Of a stretch of 64,000 nt of DNA, positions 36,090 to 45,831 are shown piece after piece. The position numbers and the translations under genes are program-made. Position 1 is the stretch's first letter; each line of letters opens with the position of its first letter. The stretch is from positions 4,099,909 to 4,163,908 of the forward strand of contig NC_033630.1 in the NCBI RefSeq assembly GCF_001540865.1, written 5' to 3'. The notes beneath the pieces are model-generated. The model had not been told where the DNA came from, ran no database searches, and was given only the letters and a program-made list of their open reading frames with translations. This stretch comes from Ananas comosus (Eukaryota; Streptophyta; Magnoliopsida; Poales; Bromeliaceae).

Positions 36090-37745
36090 TTTTGAATAAA
36101 GACCCATGGGCAGACTATTATACTAGAAAGTCTATTAGAACAATCGGAGATCCTTCACAATACCCAAGGCCATCTCCGCTGATGTGAAATGCAAGCAATA
36201 AAGATACCTTATGCCTCAGTTTGTGCAGGTGAAGAAATCTCTTCAACAATTTGCGTCATTCATAGAATCGGTTGTGTACTCTTGCCAGCAGCCCAATCCC
36301 AATTCCAGCAGATGATGTATAGTCCTCCCATGCAGCATCAACGAAAACGCAAAAGTGATGGAAGATGGCTGCAGGTCGCTAACCATAATAGCTACTAGTC
36401 CAGATATCAACTTGATGAATAACAATATTCGATGATGTTTTAGTTTTCCTGAAAAGTAAATTGTCACGAGTTTTCCATAGAGCACAAAGCATGAGTAAAG
36501 AATAAGCACTTACCTTCTCATCCCGTAAGTTTTCACATTATGAAATTTAGGGTTGGAAAGCTTCTACATTATCTCATGCATCCACATGCTCCTTCACCTT
36601 CAAGTATTCAAGGCATTGTTCAAGACTGCCGGGCAATAGCTTCGTCTATCGATGAAGAGCGGATTGACGGAGCGTCTTAAGCCCCTTCAGCCGCCAATCC
36701 TAACCGTCAGTCCTTCTCCTTTATCCCGCCCAGTTCCTTCTGCCTTAGGTTTATTTAGGCTTTATACCGTCAGGAAATATCTCGCTTCGGGTAAAAGCTT
36801 TGCCTCTCTTTTTTATTGGATATAGTGGGGCGGGCGTGAACAAGTTATTCTCAAAAAGAAAAACGTGGTTTTCAGGTCTTTATGAGTACTCTACGGGCGG
36901 AGCAGATGAAAAGAGTTCATTCTGTGAATATGAGCCAGGAGCAAGGATTCCGGAATAAATCCTCTATGGGACAAACTCAGTCCAGGTCCGTGAACATTGC
37001 TTATCTTCCTCCAAGATGCTCTGTGCCATTCACACAAAGCTCCACCACATCTCGGGGATCTGTTTTGAAATTCGAGTAAGAATCTGCATCCAAACCAACA
37101 AGCCCGTGCAAAATTACAAAATTAAAAAAATTAAAAAAAATTCTACCGTTTCAGAATAATCTATGCATAAAGGACAATGCATCTCAGTCCATGTAATGGT
37201 GAGAAAAAAGATACATAGCGTACAGGTAATGCATCAGAACAAGCCCACCATAACAAGGTTTCAATCTGTGGCATAATTCTTTAGGCGTCCCAGATATTCT
37301 TGCAAAGCTAGATCATTAATCTCTGATGAAATTTTCCTGAAAGAATATTTATAAGCAAACCATGTAGTGGATTTTCCAATTTTAGAAGCTTTCTGCTTTC
37401 CATATAAAACGCTTATCTTGAGATTCATCGGGATTTAGAAACTTAATTCTTCAGATGAAATTTGTGACTTGCATGTATATCTCACTTCAGGGGATTGCGA
37501 CAAGGAAATAATTAAATGAATACTCAAAATGGAAAAATCGTTAATGTCACGATACCTGGTTAAGAGGTAGTTCTTGAGATTCCTCAGGATCAGCTTGTCC
37601 AGTTGTGACAGAGCTCGCGACGAAAGTGACGCACATCAAACTTCGGAGCAATGCCATTAGCAGAAGACAAGCCTTCTTTTGCCGATTAGTCAAGTTTGCT
37701 GATTTGTTGAATGGGCAAGGGCCATTGATACAGGGTGGGCCCACC
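36090..37745 (-). pseudogene. decayed LINE (zf-RVT and RNase H region)
   Basis: Read on the minus strand in broken frames: MPQIETLLWWACSDALPVRY near 37275-37215, then HCPLCIDYSETVE near 37180-37140, then LMLCALWKTRDNLLFRKTK near 36500-36440, then FVDAAWEDYTSSAGIGIGL near 36350-36290. This is the order of the zf-RVT module, the W-K-x-RN motif and a plant-type RNase H domain at the end of a LINE ORF2. Many stops and frame changes, plus an inserted segment at about 36541-36865, show it is dead. Minus-strand open pieces at 37547-37744 and 36243-36509 are parts of this remnant, not separate genes. Confidence 0.75.
36541..36870 (+). mobile_element. second LINE 3' fragment inserted in the first
   Basis: On the + strand a short frame ends IVQDCRAIASSIDEERIDGA, resembling an RNase H C-terminus, followed by an untranslated stretch and an A-rich end at about 36851-36866. 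It interrupts the minus-strand LINE between its RNase H and zf-RVT parts. Exact junctions were not resolved. Confidence 0.5.
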
Positions 37746-38262
37746 CGGTAAACAATGTGCCTATCCCCCCGCCCTCACCGGCATGTGCCATCCGAATCGG
37801 CATATGCAGATTACTCTAGCAGTGCAGCATTACTCTTTAGCAGAATAGGGAACAACAACCTACTGTACTAATAGGACTCCTAATCAAAATTTTGTATTTC
37901 ATGATATCCTTCTGTCCAGATCTCCTAGGTCATATTTCTTTCACTTATTGCTCAGAGCACATTTGTTTGCATGTACCACAGGGTCAAACTCACTTGTGAT
38001 TGCCAACAAAATCACAGATTAATAGTTGGGGCACACGCTTGAAGTCCAGGTTTGCCCTTTAAACCTCATGTTGGTTATGAGTTGAAAGCAGCTCACATAG
38101 CTCAATTCATTTCTCTTTAATGCAAAGTTAAAAAGGATTAGGACTTGTGAACACTCGCATCTTACTATGAACAAACAGCCTCATAGTTAGCACTTGAGAC
38201 CAATCCAACTTTGGCCTAGCTTCAGCTAATTTGCAACAATTTGACTTAGTATGGAGAAAGTC
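37746..38262. other. intergenic
   Basis: No recognisable gene or element. Confidence 0.35.
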
Positions 38263-38781
38263 TTCTCTATAACAGTTATTCCATATAAGAATAACAACAT
38301 CCAATCAAATTCCTTCACGTTAGAAAAAGATAAAATAATATACATTTTTCTCAAAACATCATTTTAATATAAAATTACCATATTGCTCTTGATTAGACTC
38401 TTTAACATCTCACATGGGATAATTGGATTAGTTTGTAATATATTCCATGTGGCATAATTGTTACAAAAAAAGGACTCTTCCAACCATCTGAAACAGTGAT
38501 TGAAATGAATACTTTGGAAGAACCATCAGACAATCACCCCGTGAGCAAAAATTTCCGATCTAAGGAAGAAGAGAGACTTCTCTGCCACAAAGATTCCACA
38601 TGTGATTTATACTTAACTAATCTGATAATATCATGCGAGTTGAAAAAAATCTAATCAAGAGTAATATGATAATTTTATGTTAAAACGATGTTAAAAAAAA
38701 ACTTTACTCGTGTACCTTTGTGCAAGAAAGAATATTTGATTAGATATTATTATTCTTACATAAAATAACTGTTACAGAGAA
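38263..38781. mobile_element. foldback MITE with TIRs of about 140 bp
   Basis: Left end TTCTCTATAACAGTTATT is matched by right end AATAACTGTTACAGAGAA. Further in, ACCATATTGCTCTTGATTAG on the left pairs with CTAATCAAGAGTAATATGAT on the right. Target duplication not clear. Confidence 0.78.
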
Positions 38782-39147
38782 TACATTACGTCAGAGAAAT
38801 TGCTACTGTATTTTTGCGAGGAGGTCACAACACGTGCTCTTTGCTAAACTTGATAGAAGAAAGTACAAAGAGGGGTTGGATGCCCTTCATCCAATCCTTT
38901 CTATCAATTCCAACCATCAACTCAATTCGTACTTTTTTATTGTTAAGCAAAAAAAAACACAAGTTGAGCTGATGTTTAAGATTGAAAAGGACAAAGCGAA
39001 TGAATGACATTCAATCCTTCCTTATAATAACTTCTCTAAGGAGCTCCAAATATTATAAGAAATACTAAAACTTCCTAATCAATATTGCTCAATTTGAGCA
39101 AATACTTATGTGTGCTATATTGCTATGGCAAATAGATTAGTATGAAA
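38782..39147. other. intergenic
   Basis: No gene or element recognised. A 61-codon minus frame at 38825-39010 has no domain. Confidence 0.35.
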
Positions 39148-39332
39148 ATTTTTTGCGCCACCGTTGTGCAGTAATTTCCTGCACACCAAATTTCTGACAA
39201 TTTGTCAAAAGGCAAAAGCTAGTTCCATCATTCGATCCAGCTTTTCGGCCAACTGTTGATCACATTCACTAAGATAAACAGCCAGATACTTTAGTGTACA
39301 GAAAATTCCTGCACACCAGTGGTGCAAAAAAT
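39148..39332. mobile_element. short foldback MITE, 185 bp
   Basis: Terminal inverted repeats of about 37 bp: ATTTTTTGCGCCACCG then TTCCTGCACAC on the left, and the complement (GCACACCAGTGGTGCAAAAAAT) on the right, given here in shortened form. No clear target duplication. Confidence 0.75.
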
Positions 39333-39872
39333 CTACACCAAAATACTGCCTTAAAAAAATGATTCCCTCTATTGTTAAGGGAAAAAATTTTCAAACCCAC
39401 TTAAATTTTTCCGCACCTTAAAAGATCATTATCCGAATTTTAGCATACAATAAATTCGACATAAAATCATCAAAACAAATCATTTTTGTTGCTGTCCTAA
39501 TCCTAAATAAACTAAAACCCAAAATGACTACAAACACATGATAACGCAATCCAAATAAAAAAATGACCGGCAGCCTCTAGTATTATTACAATGAGCATTC
39601 CTTTACAAGGTTTATCGCTTTCTACAAACCATGATGACACAATCCAATAAAAATTCTTTTGACTATGATAACTATCATCCTTTCCATGAATTACACCAAC
39701 AACCAAAAAAAGTAAATTCCTCGATAGTACTTACTGTTGAAAACAACTGTAGAGAGTGTTAGTTGGCATAACATATGCAATGTGCAAGTGAAAAGCTAGT
39801 ATCTTTTAAGAATCTAATTTCCACTTTTTGGTTCTTAGAATAAATTGGTTGTTGAGTACGTCAATCTGCTAA
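39333..39872. other. intergenic
   Basis: Nothing recognised; a 64-codon minus frame at 39512-39706 has no domain. Confidence 0.35.
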
Positions 39873-40204
39873 TAGTACCACAAAAGAAATCCTAAAGTGC
39901 AGTTGATGAGTCAGATTTCAATATAGCATCTAAAGTATTTAATTATTGAACAAATACCTGATTGCTACCTTGCAAAAAACTGACTCATCAACTGCACTTT
40001 AGGTAAATTTTTAGGTTTGTAACACCACTAGTACCACAAAAGATTCCCCAAAGTGCAGTTGATGAGTCAAATTTTCATATAACATTTCAGGTAAACAACA
40101 TGATGTTTGAGATAGACATTATTTCAATTATTAAACCAATTTTTAACTGCCACTTGCAAAATTTGACTCATTAACTGCACTCTAGATACATTCTGTGGTT
40201 CCTA
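39873..40204. mobile_element. two adjacent copies of a palindromic MITE
   Basis: Copy 1 has a perfect 24-bp inverted repeat, CCTAAAGTGCAGTTGATGAG plus TCAG at 39891-39914, answered at 39980-40003. Copy 2 (about 40029-40204) has imperfect arms of the same sequence. Both are preceded by TAGTACCACAAAAGA, so flank and element are duplicated together. Confidence 0.8.
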
Positions 40205-41636
40205 TAGCAAATCATCCATCCAATAGTAGCTCAATTTTTAATTTGAAACAAATTTGGTATCCATTGCCTTGCACATACAGGGTAAACTCAGTCCGCGCGG
40301 CAGATCTAATTCACGACTGGTTGGGCTTTCGCATCGGGACATGACAAATTGAGTGAGATTACTTTAAAAGTGAAAGGTAGAACTTGTAGTGTTTCTGCAA
40401 GTAATATTATAACCTCTTTACAAATTGGCTAAATTACAACCTCCCTAACACTTTGTAATGTACTAATTATCCCCCCGCATTTATTTTTTGGCTATAATTA
40501 AAACCCGTCATTTCCCAAAATGGCTCTAAATCAACCCTTGCATTTTTTTTTACTTTTCTTTTGCCTCAATATCCATCCTACAGTTTGCCATATTCTCAAA
40601 TTACCACCTTCCATTACATTTTTCATCCCACCAAACAAGAAAAAAGCAAAAAGACAAAAAAATAAGAAGAAAAGATGTAGCAGACCACTGTGGGTACCTG
40701 ATTAGTATTATATCTAAGGTATTCTCATCAACCACTATATAGCTGCTCCATTCATGATCTCTCTGCTGTTGTAGCCAACAAAACCATAAACACCTCAACA
40801 ACTCATCAATTATTATCATCGAAATCTTATTCATCATAATCATTTTCCCAATCATATGGAAACCTCTCCGTCTATTTGATAATTGTTGGCATCGAGGGTG
40901 TGATAGGCTACAACTTCACACTTACCGCTTTCATGCATGAAGTCTGCTCCACAGCCTCCACTATTGTTTTTGTTGCTTCCATGTATAAGGCAACCAAGGA
41001 GAAGCAGTGAATTGGATGACCATGAAAGTTTATTACTATTCTCTCATTTTTTTCCTTTTCTTTCTTTTTTCTTTCTTCTTCTTCGTATTATTTCTCTTCC
41101 TTTCGTTTCTTCTTCATTGTCTTCTTCTTCATCTTCGTTTTTCTTTTCCTTCTTTTCTACTACTGCTATAAAAAAGAGGAGGTTTCTTTTTGTGAATCAA
41201 CTTCAAAAATTTGCTTCATATGATCATTTTATTTTCTGTAGTTCATTTCACAAACAATATCTATTCAAAATCAGTAGTCCTCAATTGTAACCCTCATGTA
41301 TTGAGTTTCTTCATCCACAATTTTTTTTAAAAAAAAAGCATATGGCAATTTATTAACTTGTTTGGTAATGCTCTTCATCATAAGAACGTTGAAACAAATC
41401 CCTCATTAAAGCCTTTGCATCTATCATACTAATGATCATATAAAGCATTCCAAATAACAACAAAGGAAGCATGCAAAGAAATCATGACATCGAACAGTAA
41501 TTGAAATTTCATGAGACATCATCTTTACCCAATAGTGAGTTCACGAAGCACAAAGTTTAAGACCACTTTACATAAAAATGCTCTAACTTTGCCTTCGACA
41601 CTTGAAAAGTCGTTCTCAATGCTCCAAGTTTAGAGC
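40205..41636. other. intergenic with a CT-rich patch
   Basis: About 41036-41160 is a CTT/TTC-rich tract. The 117-codon + frame at 40937-41290 translates it as Ser/Phe/Leu runs and is not supported as a gene. Confidence 0.45.
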
Positions 41637-41965
41637 CTAGTTAGTAAATTCGCGAATTTTTCGCAAATTATTCGCGAATTATTGAAAATCCGAATTAAAC
41701 GGTCCGTTTACGAATTTTTCCGAAAGAAAGAGAATTATTCGCGAATTTTTGGGCCAGCCGAATTATTCGCGAATAATTCGCGAATTATTGAAAATATGAA
41801 TAAAAAACTTATAATATTATTTTTATTTTATATCTTATATTTTATATTTTATACCGAATCCGTTTTTTAAGCCGAATTTTTCAACGAATTTAAAAATTAG
41901 AAAACGAATTTTATACGTATTATATCTGTACCGAATTTTTGCTGAATCCGAATTAACTAACTATG
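41637..41965. mobile_element. TIR element of 329 bp, CGCGAAT-rich
   Basis: Flanked by a perfect 9-bp duplication GTTTAGAGC (41628-41636 and 41966-41974). Ends CTAGTTAGTAAATTCG and GAATTAACTAACTATG form an imperfect inverted repeat. The interior repeats ATTATTCGCGAATT-type palindromic words. The superfamily is uncertain: 9 bp fits Mutator-like, the end sequence could also be hAT. Confidence 0.72.
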
Positions 41966-41974
41966 GTTTAGAGC

Positions 41975-42591
41975 AGATGTTCTGAATCATCTAAACCTGT
42001 ATCTTATAAAACAAAGCCAAGGGCCTAGATGATTCGGAGCACCTATTCGGTGCACCAAATTCGTATACGCCTAGATAAATGAAATAATGGTGGCTGATGG
42101 GAAACAATAGATAGGTCAAGACTTCCAAACACAATGAAGTATTAAACCAACCCTTCTCTAAATGGCTGGAGAGGAATAACTACAACATCTTTCTATCTCG
42201 ATAGTTGATAATACCTAATAGTAATGCACTCATACTCACAGCAATATTGTTTCTAGGACAACTACATAGTATGAATCCGGTTAATAACATTGCACAAAAT
42301 CTAACCTCAAAGACCAATTATACAAAAAAAAAAGTATCCAAATTGTGGACCAGAATTTATTTCGGTCCTTAAAATTGAATTTGCCTTGTTAGGAAGCTTG
42401 AATTCCAATCAATCTAATCCTGCTATCAACTTCAATTCATGCGTAACATAAGTCTGACATGTCATCACAATCATACGAAATAAGGCTATGCATCTCAATC
42501 AGCATTCAATTGCCTTATGTATAGGAAAAAATACTTGTCAACTCTGCACATGAACACAAAGCAGTAGTCACATAAGGCCCGATGCAGACGT
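41975..42591. other. intergenic
   Basis: A small inverted repeat at about 41985-42045 (TGAATCATCTA / TAGATGATTC). No gene. Confidence 0.4.
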
Positions 42592-42808
42592 TGGATTAGT
42601 ACTTTGTCATTTAAATAGCCCTAATTATATGCTGACGTGAAAAATACCAATAGTTTAAATGACCTTGATGGCACATCATCTGCTTCCATCAACTCTCCTA
42701 AACGAAACCTTGCAAACATTGGATTAGTACTTGGTCATTTAAATGGCCCTAATTATATGCTGACGTGAAAAATACCAATAATGACCTTGATGACACATCA
42801 TCTGAATT
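42592..42808 (+). repeat. direct repeat with period about 123 bp
   Basis: CCCTAATTATATGCTGACGT and GTGAAAAATACCAATA recur at about 42630 and 42750, inside two copies (about 42592-42690 and 42716-42802) starting TTGGATTAGTACTT. The second copy lacks a few bases after CCAATA. Confidence 0.85.
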
Positions 42809-43289
42809 TATTTCATAATAAATGTAGATATAACCCAGAGATCTCTGAGGTAATAGCAAAACTTGAAGCTCTTCGCAGGTGACAACAATTGAAAACAAAA
42901 AAGACTAAGCATGACCTACTGATACAAAAGGAAGATCTTTTTCACCTCAAAACACAATCTTGATTATCTTCCTTTTTCAACTCAAACTACAATCTTGATT
43001 ATCTTCCTCAACTCAAAATACACTGTTGATTATTAAAAGCTATCTAACTTTCTAGGATGCGCAAAAGAACAATGTTTCAGCTACTGCAGGATATCTTTTC
43101 TTGAAAAAATACCTAATGCATTATATAACCATTTTTAGAAGCAAAAGATTTTTTATTTTGGACCGTAGGAGCAAAAGATTATCAAATGATCAATTACGAC
43201 AATAAAATAAATACCTATCTATGATACCAAGCAATTGATCAAGAAATTTTTATCTCGACTTACTACTCAAGTTCTCGAATTAATTTACC
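42809..43289. other. intergenic
   Basis: Short tandem ATCTTGATTATCTTCCT words near 42955-43010. No gene recognised. Confidence 0.35.
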
Positions 43290-43449
43290 TCAAAATTGAA
43301 GAAAATCCCAAGCACAACCAACCAAATTCCTAACCTGCAAAATCGTCGTCGGAGGAGAAGACAAATAGCTACTACTCTCAGATCCGGAGCTTGGAGAAGA
43401 GTTAGCGGGTCCTCCAAGCCCTGATCCGCGCCAACCCGACCCGACCCGA

Positions 43450-43687
43450 CCCGACCCGCGCGAGAACGGAGCGCGGCGACGGCGCAGCGCGAGGGCACGA
43501 GGTGAACGGCATTGACGAGCTTCAGGAGCGCCCCCGTGCGCGGCCTCTTCGCCGCGCAGGAGCTTCATCGCAAGCTCGGCGACCCCCGCGACGAGGCGGT
43601 GGGCGCCGCCGCGACACCGTCGTCGCGCCCCGCGAGGCGGCCATGGAGGAGGACCACGGCCTTGCTAGGATCAAGGAGGTTCGCCAT
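43450..43687 (-). pseudogene. degenerate, truncated ribosomal protein eL27 copy
   Basis: On the minus strand an ATG at 43687-43685 opens a frame whose pieces match eL27 (RPL27) in order: a start resembling the family's LxPxKAVVLLxGRxAGR (here LLDPSKAVVLLHGRLAGR), then in the next frame HRLVAGVAELAMK for the family's HCLVAGxAKYPKK region, then back in the first frame AKRPRTGALLKLVNAVHLVP for the KKSRVKxFxKLVNxNHxMP region. There is an in-frame stop, a frame change each way, and a deletion after the GR-AGR motif. Similarity fades after about 43480. The GC-rich, intron-free layout suits an old retrocopy, though eL27 genes can be naturally intronless. Identification rests on reading by eye. Confidence 0.6.
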
Positions 43688-44625
43688 TGTTGGTGGTGCA
43701 GTGGCGGCGGTGGGTGAGGTTTTGATGATGACAGGGGAGAGGCATCAGATAGGACTATAGGAGAGAAAACCCTAGCCATGGTGGGTTTTTATGGGTTGGA
43801 TTAGGGCATGGGAACAACGGCCGGCCGGACCGTGGCACAGCACCTTATTTCAGAACCGGTCCCGGTCCGGCCCGGTCCGGTTCTTTGGTCTGTGCTGGGG
43901 CTGGGCCGACCCTCCGGCCCGGTTAACTACAAAATGTTTGCAAGAGATGTCGGGTCCTAAGCGAAACCAATGTTTTAAAAAAACTAGTGAGACCAAGATG
44001 ATGTGATAAATATTTTAATTATTATTTTAATATATATATATATATTATTATTTTAATATCATACTTAATTATAATATATACTAAAATTTTCTAGGCAAAA
44101 TTTAGTATATGTAAGTTTTTAAGTTTTACTTTTTATAAAACTAATTTGTGCTAATAGAAAATAAAATCAGATAAATTGAATTTTAAGCCATTGAATTTAA
44201 TATGACTTGATTGTTTAATTAAAATCAGACCGATTTACTGGTTTGATAATTGAACTACCGGTTTGAACAATTCAAAGTGGCTTTTAACTTATCCGGTTCA
44301 AAGGTTTAGATTGAATCGTTTTATAGATTAGGTCATGGTTAAACAGGTGGATCCGATTTTTAAATCATCGAATTGAGTGGTCGATTAAATGAAAGATTTC
44401 TTCTATCAAAATATATATAATATTAATTATATTATATATAATATAATACGTCATTGCATTGAACATCGATTGAAAGGATTGGTCATTGGATTAAAGATTG
44501 TAGGGTTGATATGGTCTCTCTTTAGGGTTGAATTGTCTCCCTAGAATAATAATAATATTAATCCAAATGCCAAAAATGATCAAGGAGTTGATCCAAAGAC
44601 CAAAAAATCAAAAACAATCAAGATC
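43688..44625. other. intergenic; GGTCCGG-rich then AT-rich
   Basis: About 43845-43885 repeats CCGGTCC/GGCCCGG words. From 43990 the sequence is AT-rich with TA runs and AATTGAACCGGTT-type words. No gene. Confidence 0.4.
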
Positions 44626-45155
44626 GAAAGTACGGGACTCCCGTGCTTATAAATTATTTTTAATGATAGGACATTCGATTTGACGATCGGCTCAGTTAGG
44701 CATAATTTACGTTATTGAAACTATTTAGAAATCAAATTTTATAATTTTTCGACATCATTTATCAAGCGATCACATGGTCTAAAAAATGACTATTTTAATA
44801 ATCGATATGATACGTTTTTAAGTTCAATGGTATAGAAGCATCCAAATTACATGAAAATTTAATATAAAATTCTACTTAATATTAAGAGTAAGAACAATAC
44901 TTCCGATTTGAAATTGAAGTCCTTTATCATTGATTTTTATGAGATTTTTATTTCAGCCGTTCATTTTGAGACTACTCGTTTGCTGGGCAAACGAAGTCAA
45001 AAAATTATGAAATTTGATTTCTATATATTTCTAATAGCGTAGATCATGTCTAACAAAACCGATCGCTAAATCAGATGTCTCATCATTGAAAATAATTTAT
45101 AAGTACTAGGCCTCCGTATTTTCGAAAGTACGGAAGCCTAGCACTGTAGACAATT
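44626..45155. mobile_element. foldback MITE related to 23716-24257
   Basis: Left arm GAAAGTACGGGACTCCCGTG, then CTTATAAATTATTTTTAATG; the right arm carries complementary AAAATAATTTATAAGTACTA and CGAAAGTACGGAAGCC. Middle words (CAAATTTTATAATTTTTCGA, GCAAACGAAGTCAAAAAATT) parallel the 23.7-kb element. No target duplication resolved. Confidence 0.65.
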
Positions 45156-45190
45156 ATCCCTTTTTCACTAGTTAAGAATCTTAAGATTAC

Positions 45191-45350
45191 ACCGACCGTC
45201 CCTAGAGCAAGTGGCAAAGGGTTTGGTGGTTGGTACCCGAGACCCAAGTTCGAATCCTAGTTGATTCACATTTCTAGCTAAGTTTATTTCTAAATGAAAT
45301 AAACGAAGCGGGTAGCGTGCTACCTATCTCTCAAAAAAAAAAAAGAAAAA
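45191..45350 (+). mobile_element. young SINE with exact 17-bp target duplication
   Basis: 160-bp element starting ACCGACCGTCCCTAGAGC, A-box-like TAGAGCAAGTGG, B-box-like GTTCGAATCCTAG, tail GCGGGTAGCGTGCTACC, TATCTCTC and poly-A. The flanking duplication AAGAATCTTAAGATTAC is perfect (45174-45190 and 45351-45367), as expected of LINE-driven insertion. It sits about 480 bp upstream of the ABCE2 start codon. Confidence 0.93.
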
Positions 45351-45367
45351 AAGAATCTTAAGATTAC

Positions 45368-45831
45368 CTGCTTTCTGAGATTACTGCGGAAAAATTACAT
45401 TCAGTTTGCTGCAAATGTTGTGGGCCTTATTCTTTTGCGGCCCGTGGGCTAGTGAGGTACCCCAAACCAAAGCCGGTCCACTTCCAAACTCCAACCGGTC
45501 CATTTTCGTCCACCGGTTCGAGCCGGCCGGACCGGATTTACCGAGTCGGTTCGGTGCCGCCAAAGCACTTCGTCCCCTTTATGAGCGCCTCCTCTTGATC
45601 GGTTCCTAGGGTTTCGTTGTCTCCACGCTTCCGTAGCAGAGAAAGGTACTCCTTCAAACCCTAACCTTCTCTGTCTCTCTTCATCCACTTCTCCTCTTCG
45701 GTTGATCTCTCTTCTCTCCTTCTCTACCCCCATAAATTCGCCTCTTTTTCCTCTTTTTCGGAGTGCTCTGATTCGAATCTCCCGCTCTAGGGTTTCCTGC
45801 GCTTGATCCGATCATCTAGCGAGGCGAAGAG
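45368..45831 (+). promoter_or_regulatory. ABCE2 promoter and 5' leader
   Basis: Contains a site-II type TGGGCC (45421-45426), a GGCCC word near 45439, and telo-box-like AAACCCTAA near 45656. TGGGCC elements with telo-boxes are typical of plant ribosome and translation genes, in keeping with the gene. Open frames here (45381-45733) are not coding. Confidence 0.55.

Noticed and set aside
37547..37744. Minus-strand 65-codon frame that looks like a small secreted peptide
   Set aside because: The neighbouring sequence in the same direction reads as a decayed LINE ORF, and the frame has no conserved peptide motif.
40937..41290. 117-codon + frame with hydrophobic runs
   Set aside because: Mostly a CTT/TTC-rich low-complexity tract; no domain and no convincing gene context.
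43280..43779. Several long GC-rich frames around the eL27 relic
   Set aside because: The minus-strand frames are shadows of the broken eL27 reading; the + frames have Arg/Ala-rich composition typical of antisense GC-rich DNA.
45381..45733. Overlapping open frames on both strands upstream of ABCE2
   Set aside because: They lie in GC-rich promoter and leader sequence and have no domain.
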